A stretch of DNA of 64,000 nt from positions 930,001 to 994,000 of the forward strand of contig CALSRM010000003.1 of NCBI GenBank assembly GCA_943788755.1, in the 5' to 3' direction. The notes under the pieces were generated by a model. That model was not told where the DNA came from. It saw nothing but the letters and a program-made list of their open reading frames with translations, and did not search any database. Shown in pieces: positions 17,934-26,553 of the stretch. The DNA is from an uncultured Flavobacteriales bacterium. Its GTDB lineage: Bacteria; Bacteroidota; Bacteroidia; Flavobacteriales_D; Parvicellaceae. The position numbers were made by a program, and so were the translations under genes. The first letter of the stretch is position 1. Every line of letters starts with the position of its first letter.

Positions 17934-18986
17934 ATGAAAAATATTTTAATAACAGGAGGAAGTGGGTTTATTGGATCTCATGTAGTGAGGTTGTTTATTA
18001 ATAAATATCCAAATTATAATATTGTCAACTTGGATAAGCTTACCTATGCTGGCAATCCAGAAAACCTAACAGATGTTGAGGATGCTGCAAATTATACTTT
18101 TGTAAAAGCTGATATTAACGACGATAAGGTAATATTTGAATTGTTCGAAAAGTATAAGTTTGAAGGAGTAATCCATTTGGCGGCAGAAAGTCATGTAGAT
18201 CGCTCTATTTCGAATCCGAAGCAGTTTATTACGACCAACATAGTTGGGACATTGAACTTATTGAATGCGGCTAAAGATTGTTGGAAGGACAATATGGATG
18301 GAAAAATATTCTACCATATATCTACGGATGAGGTATATGGGTCTCTAGGAGCTGATGGTTATTTTTATGAGGATACACCTTACGACCCAAGAAGTCCTTA
18401 TTCTGCTTCAAAAGCAAGCTCTGATCATATTGTGAGAGCTTACAACCATACTTATGGAATGCCTGTTAAGATTTCAAATTGTAGTAATAACTACGGATCG
18501 CATCAGTTTCCAGAGAAATTGTTGCCTTTGATGATAAACAATATTAAGAATAGTAAACCACTTCCTATATATGGAGAAGGTGTTAATGTAAGAGATTGGT
18601 TGTGGGTTGTAGATCATGCAAGAGCAATTGATGACGTTTTCCATAAAGGAAGGGTAGGTGAGACTTATAATATTGGAGGGTATAACGAATGGAAAAACAT
18701 TGATATTGTGCACTTATTGTGCGATACTATGGATGATAAATTAGGAAGGGAAAAAGGAACATCTCGTGGACTAATTACTTTTGTAAAAGATAGAGCAGGA
18801 CATGATATGCGCTATGCAATTGATGCTACCAAAATAAAAGAAGAATTAGGTTGGGAACCATCTGTCACTTTTGAGCAAGGAATGAATAAGACGATAGATT
18901 GGTATTTAGCAAATGAAGCATGGATGGAAAACATCACTTCAGGAGCTTATTTGGATTATTATAAAAATCAATATATCAATAGATAA
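17934..18986 (+). CDS. rfbB: dTDP-glucose 4,6-dehydratase
   Basis: A 350-residue extended short-chain dehydrogenase that converts dTDP-glucose to dTDP-4-keto-6-deoxyglucose. It shows GGSGFIGSHVV for NAD, the DEVYGSLG block with catalytic Asp-Glu, and SPYSASKASSDH with the YxxxK pair. The genes that usually go with it (rmlA, rmlC, rmlD) are not in the window, so either they lie elsewhere or the keto sugar feeds another branch such as an aminodeoxy sugar. It is followed directly by the phosphatase gene. Confidence 0.9.
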   Translation: MKNILITGGSGFIGSHVVRLFINKYPNYNIVNLDKLTYAGNPENLTDVEDAANYTFVKADINDDKVIFELFEKYKFEGVIHLAAESHVDRSISNPKQFITTNIVGTLNLLNAAKDCWKDNMDGKIFYHISTDEVYGSLGADGYFYEDTPYDPRSPYSASKASSDHIVRAYNHTYGMPVKISNCSNNYGSHQFPEKLLPLMINNIKNSKPLPIYGEGVNVRDWLWVVDHARAIDDVFHKGRVGETYNIGGYNEWKNIDIVHLLCDTMDDKLGREKGTSRGLITFVKDRAGHDMRYAIDATKIKEELGWEPSVTFEQGMNKTIDWYLANEAWMENITSGAYLDYYKNQYINR

Positions 18987-18987
18987 T

Positions 18988-19737
18988 ATGGGGCTTTTTG
19001 GCGGCTTATATAAGAAAAAGGAACCGGTTTTAGAACCAATCGATTTGTCGATTCTTCAAGTAGATATCCATTCACATTTTATCCCGGGTATTGATGATGG
19101 TGCAAAAACTATCGAAGATTCTATTGAGCTTATTTCGGCAATGAAGGATTTTGGTTATCGAAAAGTGATAACAACTCCGCATATTATGAGTGATTATTAT
19201 CGGAACACTCCAGAAATAATTTTATCAGGTTTAGAAAAGGTCAGAGCAGCTCTCAAAGAGAACAATATTGACATTGAAGTTGATGCAGCGGCAGAATATA
19301 ATGTTGATGCTGATTTTCCAGAAAAGATTGAAAAGAAGGAGTTACTCACATTTGGCGATAATTATGTGTTGTTTGAACTTCCATTTATGGAAGAGCCAGG
19401 TGTTTTAAAAGATGTTATTTGGAAACTACAGTCGGCTGGGTATAAGCCTGTTTTAGCGCATGTAGAACGTTATCAGTTCTGGCACCACCAGTGGGATAAG
19501 TTTGAGGATATGGTCAATAGAGGTGTGTTACTTCAAATAAATATAGGCTCACTAACAGGTAGTTATGGTCCAGAAGTAAAACAAATTGCCGAAAAGTTAA
19601 TCGATAATGATATGATAAGCCTTTTAGGTTCTGATTGTCACCATATGGGTCATTTAGAAATGATTGATTCTGCTAGAACCAAAGCGTATCTTCATAAGAT
19701 TGTGAATAGTCCAAAGCTGATCAATAAGAAACTGTAG
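18988..19737 (+). CDS. PHP-type protein tyrosine phosphatase (CpsB/YwqE family)
   Basis: A 249-residue metal-dependent phosphatase of the PHP superfamily. The first metal motif is DIHSHFIPGIDDGAKT (about residues 25-40), followed by TTPHIMSDYYRNTP, LAHVERYQFW and GSDCHHMGH. CpsB/YwqE enzymes remove phosphate from the tyrosine kinases that control capsule or exopolysaccharide assembly. No Wzc/BY-kinase gene is in the window, so its partner must lie elsewhere. The ATG at 18988 is chosen because the frame upstream runs inside rfbB; the gap to rfbB is one base. It is the last gene of the operon. Confidence 0.87.
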   Translation: MGLFGGLYKKKEPVLEPIDLSILQVDIHSHFIPGIDDGAKTIEDSIELISAMKDFGYRKVITTPHIMSDYYRNTPEIILSGLEKVRAALKENNIDIEVDAAAEYNVDADFPEKIEKKELLTFGDNYVLFELPFMEEPGVLKDVIWKLQSAGYKPVLAHVERYQFWHHQWDKFEDMVNRGVLLQINIGSLTGSYGPEVKQIAEKLIDNDMISLLGSDCHHMGHLEMIDSARTKAYLHKIVNSPKLINKKL

Positions 19738-19788
19738 TTTTCATTCAATCGTTATCCTTGAATGTGATTCGAAATGACGTAATTAAAA

Positions 19789-20682
19789 TTATTCAGCTAC
19801 TTCAATACTGGCACTCCCAGTCTCAAACTTTCGATCCACCTTTTTAAACATTCCTTGCAATGCTCTTCCTGGTCCTACTTCAGTAGCAGAAGTACAACCT
19901 GCTGCTATCATATTTTGCATTATTTGCGTCCAACGAACTGGAGCAGTTAGTTGCGCAATTAAATTTTGTTTTATTTCAGAAGGTTCAGTAACAGCTAATG
20001 CGGTAACATTTTGATAAATTGGACAAGAAGGAGTGTTGAATTCGTTTGCTTCTATTGCAGCTGCTAATTTCTCTCTTGCAGGCTCCATTAATGGGGAGTG
20101 AAATGCTCCTCCTACAGGCAACATTAACGCTCTTTTTGCTCCAGCTTCCGTCAATTTTTCACAAGCAGTTTCTACTGCTGGAATAGCTCCAGAAATAACT
20201 AATTGCCCTGGACAGTTGTAATTGGCAGCAACCACTATACCGTCAACTTCTTCGCATACTTTTTCAACTACATCGTCTTCCAGTCCTAAAATAGCAGCCA
20301 TCGTGGATGGCTCAGCTTCACAAGCTTCTTGCATCGCTAATGCTCTGGCAGAAACTAATTTAAGTCCATCTTCAAACTGAATCGATCCACTTGCTACTAA
20401 TGCAGAGAGTTCTCCCAAAGAATGTCCAGCTACCATTGCTGGTTGGAAATCACTTCCCAATACTTTGGCTAAAATAACAGAGTGCAAAAATACAGCTGGC
20501 TGCGTTACTTTTGTTTGTTTTAGTTGCTCATCAGTTCCTGCGAACATAATGTCTGTAATTCGGAAACCTAATATATCGTTTGCTTTTTCAAATAGCTCTT
20601 TTGCTTCAGCAGAATTATCATAAAGGTCTTTACCCATTCCTACAAATTGAGCTCCTTGACCTGGAAAAACATATGCTTTCAT
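19789..20682 (-). CDS. fabD: malonyl-CoA:ACP transacylase
   Basis: A 297-residue enzyme that loads malonyl groups onto acyl carrier protein for fatty acid synthesis in the cytoplasm. It has the FPGQGAQ motif at residues 6-12, the nucleophile Ser88 in GHSLG, and AFHSPLM with the catalytic His near residue 200. Length is normal for FabD. It stands alone: the previous gene is convergent, and the upstream Bax-inhibitor-1 family gene is 88 bases away. Confidence 0.95.
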   Translation of the reverse strand: MKAYVFPGQGAQFVGMGKDLYDNSAEAKELFEKANDILGFRITDIMFAGTDEQLKQTKVTQPAVFLHSVILAKVLGSDFQPAMVAGHSLGELSALVASGSIQFEDGLKLVSARALAMQEACEAEPSTMAAILGLEDDVVEKVCEEVDGIVVAANYNCPGQLVISGAIPAVETACEKLTEAGAKRALMLPVGGAFHSPLMEPAREKLAAAIEANEFNTPSCPIYQNVTALAVTEPSEIKQNLIAQLTAPVRWTQIMQNMIAAGCTSATEVGPGRALQGMFKKVDRKFETGSASIEVAE

Positions 20683-20770
20683 ATCTTTAGTTTTAAGTTG
20701 GTACGAATTTAAAATAAAAACTTACCCTAGAAAAAAGTACTTTAAAAAGTAATTCACAAAGTGTTTTGAA

Positions 20771-21508
20771 TCAATCTTGAAGTTTTGACAACAATCTTAA
20801 GAATTCTAAATACAACCATATAATTGTAACCAATAAAGCCATTGAGCCAATCCATTCGTAAGATTTTGGGGCACCACTTCGAACATTCTTTTCAATCATA
20901 TCGAAGTCCAGTAATAAAGTTAATGCAGCCACTATTGTTATTACAAGACTGATTCCTATAGACAATGGACTGCTGTCATGTAAAAATGACATTTGAAAGC
21001 CCATGAACCCTCCAATCCAAGAGGCTAGATATAAAATGGCAATTGCCCCAATCGCCATGGTAATTACCATTCTGAATTTATCTGTCACTTTTATAATCCC
21101 ACTTTTATAAATAAAGAGCATAAGAAATAGTGTGCCAAAGGTCAGTAATGCTGCATTTGCAACTATCCCTTCAAAAGCGGAAGCATACATAGCGGATATC
21201 GCACCGATAAATAATCCTTCAACAAAGGCATAGGTAGGAGCTATAATATGCGCATACTGTGGTTTTCTTATTCCAGTTACCACCAAGATAATTCCAAGTA
21301 TCATTATTCCAAACATAAGAGGCATGCTAAAAATAGTTAACATTTGCTGCCAACTAAAAAAGGCCGTAATAACTGTAATTATGAGCAGTAGTATTGTTTT
21401 GTTTACGGTTCCGTTAACGGTCATTTTTTCTTCTTTTACGAAGTCCAAATTGTCTAAGATCTTCTCATTAAACATCGGATTAGAGCTTTTGTTATTTAGT
21501 AAATTCAT
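20771..21508 (-). CDS. Bax inhibitor-1/YccA family membrane protein
   Basis: A 245-residue protein with about seven membrane segments after a soluble N-terminus of about 35 residues. The family features are the YAHIIAPTYAFVEGLFIGAISAMY segment and the C-terminal LLDFDMIEKNVRSGAPKSYEW with conserved acidic residues, which in BsYetJ form a pH-gated calcium leak. This member has the longer YccA-like N-terminus found in many bacteria. A role in ion leakage or membrane-protein quality control is known for relatives but not shown here. A possible -7 element on this strand lies at 21578-21585. Confidence 0.85.
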   Translation of the reverse strand: MNLLNNKSSNPMFNEKILDNLDFVKEEKMTVNGTVNKTILLLIITVITAFFSWQQMLTIFSMPLMFGIMILGIILVVTGIRKPQYAHIIAPTYAFVEGLFIGAISAMYASAFEGIVANAALLTFGTLFLMLFIYKSGIIKVTDKFRMVITMAIGAIAILYLASWIGGFMGFQMSFLHDSSPLSIGISLVITIVAALTLLLDFDMIEKNVRSGAPKSYEWIGSMALLVTIIWLYLEFLRLLSKLQD

Positions 21509-21681
21509 AGTTATTTTTTAAAATATTCTAATAATTATTTTCGATCTCATTGTAATTAAATCACTTAAATGTTGTTTCAAAATTAAAGATACTTTTCTTA
21601 ATTACGTCTTGACATTTAATCATAGCCACAGCTGATATCTGTTTGGCACAAGTTAGTTTTCAATAGCAAAAATAAGTCTTC

Positions 21682-22026
21682 TTATAAGTCTTCTTTGATC
21701 TCGATTAAAAAAGATTTGATTTTTTGTAATCTTTTAACAATTTCATGCTGAGATACAGCTTCATCAATATTGCCTTTTAAATGGTCTTTCGCTCCTTGCA
21801 GTGTGTAACCACGTTCCTTTACCAAATGAAATATTAAATGAAAATTTTCAACATCCACTGGCGTAAACATTCTATTTCCTTTTTTATTTTTTTTCGGTTT
21901 GATGATGTCAAACTCCTTTTCCCAAAAACGAATTAATGAATTGTTGACGCTAAACATTGCAGATACCTCTCCAATGGAGTAATATAATTTCGTTATTTCT
22001 TTTTCTTTATAGGGCACAAGGTGCAT
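21682..22026 (-). CDS. MerR-family transcriptional regulator
   Basis: A 114-residue DNA-binding protein. The MerR winged helix-turn-helix begins at about residue 13 (YYSIGEVSAMFSVNNSLIRFWEKEF) and is followed by GNRMFTPVDVENFHLIFHLVKERGYTLQGAKDHL. The C-terminal part is a short helix of about 30 residues with no cysteines, so there is no sign of metal sensing. Many Bacteroidota carry this single-domain form; its targets are unknown. ATG 22026 is chosen over a TTG at 22059. Confidence 0.85.
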   Translation of the reverse strand: MHLVPYKEKEITKLYYSIGEVSAMFSVNNSLIRFWEKEFDIIKPKKNKKGNRMFTPVDVENFHLIFHLVKERGYTLQGAKDHLKGNIDEAVSQHEIVKRLQKIKSFLIEIKEDL

Positions 22027-22098
22027 TATGATTTGTGAAAATACAAAATAAGAAGTCAAAGATTTCCTTTGACTAAAATTGTAAGTAACAGCTACTTG

Positions 22099-22590
22099 TT
22101 AATAGCAGTCATTAAGATGGCTCCAAATTAAATCGCTTTCATAGCCTTTGTTATATATGTAAGCAGCGGTTTTCTTTTTTTTTGTAAATCGGTTTTTATC
22201 TTTTAATGAGGTGTATTTTTTTTCAATAAGATTGTGCATGTTTGAAATATACTCTTCCTCTATTATTTCTTCTAGACCTTTTTTAATACAATAATCCGAA
22301 ATACCCTTTTCTTTTAATTTTTGGATTATTTTTTTTCTTCCCCATTTTTTAATCCTAAATTTTCCTCCAGCAAAAGTAATTGCGAATCGCTCTTCGTTTA
22401 AATAATTTTCTTGTAGCAAGCGGTCAATTATATAATTGATTTCGTCTGTGTTCAGCTTCCAAGAGTATAATTTATCCGAAACTTCTTTATGGCATCTTTC
22501 CTGATAAGCACAATAAGATTTAGCTTTTTCAAGTCCTTCAATATGTGTTATTATTTTATCTGTCATTTTTACAAAGGTATTTGATTTCAT
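22099..22590 (-). CDS. recX: RecX regulatory protein
   Basis: A 163-residue protein of the RecX family, which binds RecA filaments and limits recombinase activity. The three-helix repeat pattern is visible: AKSYCAYQERCHKEVSDKL, then LLQENYLNEERFAITFAGGKFRIKKWGRKKII, then LKEKGISDYCIKKGL. A second ATG (22566) would give a protein starting MTDKIITHIEGLEKA, which is also acceptable. It is transcribed away from the porZ-like gene, with 61 bases between the starts. recA is not in the window. Confidence 0.9.
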   Translation of the reverse strand: MKSNTFVKMTDKIITHIEGLEKAKSYCAYQERCHKEVSDKLYSWKLNTDEINYIIDRLLQENYLNEERFAITFAGGKFRIKKWGRKKIIQKLKEKGISDYCIKKGLEEIIEEEYISNMHNLIEKKYTSLKDKNRFTKKKKTAAYIYNKGYESDLIWSHLNDCY

Positions 22591-22651
22591 ATGGTAAATA
22601 CTTAATCATCACAATAAATCATTCGTAATTTAGTTTGTAACTTGCGCCATC

Positions 22652-24985
22652 TTGAAAAAGCTTTTGACCATATTACTCCTTCTAATGACCGTGCTTCTTA
22701 ATGGTCAAGATTTTGGGGTTGGTACCTGGAGAGAACATTTACCTTATAATAATGTAGTCTCGATAGCGCAAGTAGGTTCTAAAACATATGCCGCAACAGA
22801 GTTTTCGTTGTACAGTATAGATGAAGAAGAGAACATAGAGCGTCTGAATAAAATAAACTCGATCTCTGAATTGTCCATTAAAATAATTCAGGAAAACAAG
22901 TCTCAAAATGCACTGGTTATTGGTTATGAATCTGGAAATATTGATATTATAAAAAATGATAACGTAATTAACCTATCTTCTATTCTCATAAGCAATATCG
23001 TTGGAGATAAAACGATATACGGGATGCATAATGATGGTCAATTTGCCTATTTAGCTTGTGGTTTTGGAATAGTGGTCTTGGACGTCAAAAAGGAAGAGGT
23101 AAAGGACACTTATATATTAGGAACAGGTGGGGCTCAATTGAAAATTAATGATATTACCATAGACGATACGTATATATATGCTGCCTCTGATGATGGCATA
23201 TATAAAGCGAACAAAACAAGTTCGTTCTTATCGGATTTTACGATGTGGTCAAAAGATAATTCCATTCCAAATAGTAATGGCGAATTTTCAATAATTCATT
23301 TATTTAATAATACGATTTATACAAATCTTTCCGTAAATGGGGTTAACAATGACACAATTTATTATAACGATGGAGCTTGGAATAACGCAACCGAAACCTT
23401 TGGGAAAGATTATTATTCAATTGAGGATAAGGGCAATGATATTGTTACTGCCAATAGCACGGGTTTAAATGTGATAAATTCGTCCAATCAGATAATAGAA
23501 ACTTATTCGTATTATAAAGGTGCTGTTGCTATTCGTCCAAGTCAAATAATTTGGGATGGGAATTATTTTTGGGTTGGTGACCGTGAAAGTGGAGCTACAA
23601 AAATGCTGAATGATTGGGTCGTAACTAACTATTTTGTTTCGGGACCATTTACTAATGATGTTTTTCAAATGTCTTTTTTGAATGATCTATTATGGGTTGC
23701 TACCGGAAGAGTTGATGGCACAGCTTGGAATTCAAACTATAACATCCGAGGAATGTATATTTATGACCAATATGATTGGGATATGGTGAATGAGAGAACA
23801 GATCCTGCTATGCAATTGACGGACACACTTTTCGATTTTGTTCAAGTTACAATAGACCCCAAGGATGAAAACCATGTATTTGCGAGTTCATTTCACGGTG
23901 GTATTATTGAAATTCTTGACAAATCTATGGTAAATCACTTTACATTTTATAATTCTTCTTTACAAACCTCAATTATCCATGGAGGAGGTGCTGTAAAAGT
24001 TGCAGGGAGTACTTTTGATAAAGATGGGAATTTTTGGGTCGCAAATTCATTTGTTAATGAGCCATTATCCGTTTATACGGCTGATGGAACTTGGATGTCT
24101 TTTAATTGTGGATCAGCATCAAGTAATATGGTATGTACCGATTTAATGATTGACAAAAACTATAATTATATCTGGATGGCTGTTAAGAATGTTGGTTTAT
24201 TGGTTTATGATTTTAATGATACTCCTACTGATAATACAGATGATCAATATAAACTCATTGTAAGCGGAGAAGGTAATGGTAATTTGCCTTCTAAAGTAAT
24301 TAACACGATTGTTGAAGATAAGGAGGGTGAAATTTGGATTGGAACTGAAGCTGGGCCCGCAGTACTGTATAATGTTTCTGCAATATTTGATGGAGGAGAG
24401 TTTGATGTACAGCAGGTTTTGATTGAGCAAGATGGTGTAATTCAATTACTTCTAGAGACACAGAATATTATTGAAATTGTTGTTGATGGCGGTGATAGAA
24501 AATGGTTTGGAACAGATGGAGGAGGTTTGTTTTTAATGTCAGCTGATGGAACCAAATTGATTCATGATTTTAATGAAGATAATAGTCCATTGTTTTCGAA
24601 CAATATTTTGGCATTAACAATGAATGATAACACTGGAGAATTGTATATCGGAACGGATAAAGGGATCATGGGATATAAAGGAGAAGCTACAGAAGGCGCT
24701 GAGAACTTGGATGATTTGTATGTTTATCCAAACCCAGTTCGACCGGATTATGTTGGTGTTATAGCTATCAATGGATTCATGGACGAATCAGATGTTAAGA
24801 TTACGGATGCATCTGGAAATCTTGTTTATTCAACAGTTTCTAAAGGAGGGCAAGCCATTTGGAATGGAAATAACTTGCAAGGAGAAAGGGTGAAGTCAGG
24901 AATTTACTACTGTTTTGCTGTTAGCAGAACTAGTAATCAGAAAGGGTTTACTAAAGCAGCAACAAAAATTTTATTTATTAATTGA
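22652..24985 (+). CDS. porZ: PorZ-like type IX secretion protein
   Basis: A 777-residue exported protein. Its signal peptide starts at a TTG (22652) and is followed by FGVGTWREHLPYNNVVSIAQVGSK, the start typical of PorZ. The body is a double beta-propeller of repeated units such as IWIGTEAGPAVLYN and KWFGTDGGGLFLM. The last 90 residues (from about 690, VYPNPVRPDYVG) resemble a type IX C-terminal domain. PorZ sits on the cell surface as part of the attachment complex that joins secreted proteins to A-LPS. No other por genes are near, but gldH about 4 kb downstream agrees with a T9SS/gliding species. Confidence 0.85.
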   Translation: MKKLLTILLLLMTVLLNGQDFGVGTWREHLPYNNVVSIAQVGSKTYAATEFSLYSIDEEENIERLNKINSISELSIKIIQENKSQNALVIGYESGNIDIIKNDNVINLSSILISNIVGDKTIYGMHNDGQFAYLACGFGIVVLDVKKEEVKDTYILGTGGAQLKINDITIDDTYIYAASDDGIYKANKTSSFLSDFTMWSKDNSIPNSNGEFSIIHLFNNTIYTNLSVNGVNNDTIYYNDGAWNNATETFGKDYYSIEDKGNDIVTANSTGLNVINSSNQIIETYSYYKGAVAIRPSQIIWDGNYFWVGDRESGATKMLNDWVVTNYFVSGPFTNDVFQMSFLNDLLWVATGRVDGTAWNSNYNIRGMYIYDQYDWDMVNERTDPAMQLTDTLFDFVQVTIDPKDENHVFASSFHGGIIEILDKSMVNHFTFYNSSLQTSIIHGGGAVKVAGSTFDKDGNFWVANSFVNEPLSVYTADGTWMSFNCGSASSNMVCTDLMIDKNYNYIWMAVKNVGLLVYDFNDTPTDNTDDQYKLIVSGEGNGNLPSKVINTIVEDKEGEIWIGTEAGPAVLYNVSAIFDGGEFDVQQVLIEQDGVIQLLLETQNIIEIVVDGGDRKWFGTDGGGLFLMSADGTKLIHDFNEDNSPLFSNNILALTMNDNTGELYIGTDKGIMGYKGEATEGAENLDDLYVYPNPVRPDYVGVIAINGFMDESDVKITDASGNLVYSTVSKGGQAIWNGNNLQGERVKSGIYYCFAVSRTSNQKGFTKAATKILFIN

Positions 24986-25052
24986 TAGGCAATTGGTGAC
25001 TTTTAGCAGTTCTGTCATTTCCTTTAATAGACACCTAAAAGTAAATCTAATT

Positions 25053-25721
25053 ATGAGAACATTCTTGACGCTCTTTTTTTTATCGACTTTTTCAATTGTA
25101 TTCTCTCAAAAAATGGCTTCGTTTACAGTTGTTGTAACAAATTATGAAAATGCTCCATTAAAAGGAGAGCAAATTTTAATTGTTGGGAAATCTTCTAAGC
25201 AAGTATTCAAAGTAGTAACTAACTCATCCGGGACTTTCGATATTGATATTCCTGGTGGAGATGTTTACAATATTAAAATCAAAAGTATTGGAGATGCCAA
25301 GCATTAAAATACAATGGAAATTCCTGCAATTGGAGAAAATCAAAGTTATAATAAAGGAACGCTCACAATTATGATAGCGCAGCCCAAATCTTTCACGTTG
25401 GATAATGTGCATTTTGACAGTGGAAAGTCAAGCATTAAAACATCTTCTTATGATGAGCTCAAGGAGTTAGTAGATTTTTTGAAATTAAAACCTAAAATAA
25501 AAATTAAGATTGGCGGTCATACAGATAACGTTGGAGAGGAGCTAGCTAAACAAACTTTGTCGCAAGAGAGAGCGAGTTCTGTAAAGAAATATCTTGTAGA
25601 GCATGGCGTTTCATCAAGTCGATTAATTGCCAAAGGTTATTGAGAGTCAACACCTGCTGCTGATAATAATACAGAGAAGGGGAAGAAGTTGAATCGTAGA
25701 ACTGAAGTGAGGATATTTTAA
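25053..25721 (+). pseudogene. OmpA-family gene broken by two in-frame stops
   Basis: One open frame of 223 codons, interrupted only by TAA at 25305-25307 (codon 85) and TGA at 25641-25643 (codon 197). Translation across the stops gives a complete OmpA-family protein: a signal peptide (MRTFLTLFFLSTFSIVFSQ), a carboxypeptidase-regulatory-like beta domain, then the OmpA peptidoglycan-binding domain with FDSGKSSIK, IGGHTDNVG and, after the second stop, KLNRRTEVRIF. The TGA stands where OmpA proteins have Gly (GYG), one base from GGA; the TAA is one base from a Tyr codon. There is no frameshift. It may be a young pseudogene, a sequencing error, or a readthrough gene. Confidence 0.8.
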
Positions 25722-25885
25722 TTAAATTAATATTTCGAGTTACATTTTTTAAGGGATGAATTAATTTCACTAAAAGAATGTAGATTTCTAAACTTCCTAG
25801 GTGTTTTGGATTTAACTGAATGTTTTTAAAGTTTTTCTGTTGATAGAATAAAAGTCTTATCAAAAAACCTTCCTAGTAATAACCC

Positions 25886-25893
25886 TACTTTTG
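25886..25893 (+). promoter_or_regulatory. -7 promoter element (TACTTTTG) for the cvpA-like gene
   Basis: Exact match to TAnnTTTG, ending only 7 bases before the GTG start at 25901, so the transcript would be leaderless or nearly so. No -33 TTG is seen at normal spacing. Confidence 0.45.
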
Positions 25894-25900
25894 TTTAAGA

Positions 25901-26440
25901 GTGAATTATTTAGATATAATATTTATGGTTCCATTAATTTGGGCAGGGTTTATAGGCTTCAAAAAAGGCCTTATAATAGAGGTTTCAGCGCTCATCGCTT
26001 TTGGGTTTGGAATATGGGGAGGCATTCACTTTTCTGATTTTGTTGCGGAACTGCTTTCTAACAGTATAGAATCTAAATATGTTCCTTTGGTGTCATTTGC
26101 AATTACTTTCATACTGATAGTAGCAGCAGTTTTTGTTTTGGGGAAAATGCTAGAAAAAGCTGTTAACCTTGTTCAATTAAAGTTGGTAAATAAATTAACT
26201 GGCGCTGTATTTGGTGTCGCAAAGATTGTCTTGGTAATAAGCGTATTGTTGGTAATTGTAAATTCATTCGATCAAAAATCGAATATTGTCCCTAAAGATT
26301 TAAAAGAAAACTCGTTATTATATCAACCATTATCAGATGTTTCTTTAAAAGTAATACCAGCTCTTAAGAATAGCGGGTTGTTTAGCGATAGTCTTGCTAA
26401 TTCTTTGCCGGATTCTTCCACTATTGCTTATGCTCAATAA
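25901..26440 (+). CDS. CvpA-family membrane protein
   Basis: A 179-residue inner-membrane protein with four predicted membrane segments (about 5-20, 27-50, 63-85, 103-122) and a polar C-terminal tail. The start NYLDIIFMVPLIWAGFIGFKKGLI is typical of the CvpA/colicin V production family, whose role is poorly defined but linked to envelope homeostasis. The start codon is GTG at 25901; it gives the N-terminus usual for the family, while an internal ATG at 25925 would remove it. Confidence 0.85.
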   Translation: MNYLDIIFMVPLIWAGFIGFKKGLIIEVSALIAFGFGIWGGIHFSDFVAELLSNSIESKYVPLVSFAITFILIVAAVFVLGKMLEKAVNLVQLKLVNKLTGAVFGVAKIVLVISVLLVIVNSFDQKSNIVPKDLKENSLLYQPLSDVSLKVIPALKNSGLFSDSLANSLPDSSTIAYAQ

Positions 26441-26553
26441 GCGAATAAGTTTCTAGGAAATACAATCGTTTTTAAGAAATAATGCTAATCACCGAATATC
26501 TTACGTGTTAAAACGAGCTTCTTAAAATTAAAAATTCGTTACTTTGGCTTCCG

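Noticed and set aside
19742-19764. Inverted repeat between the phosphatase gene and fabD (CATTCAA/TTGAATG)
   Set aside because: Only 7-bp arms, a 9-base loop and no T-run; too weak to call a terminator, although the convergent position is suggestive.
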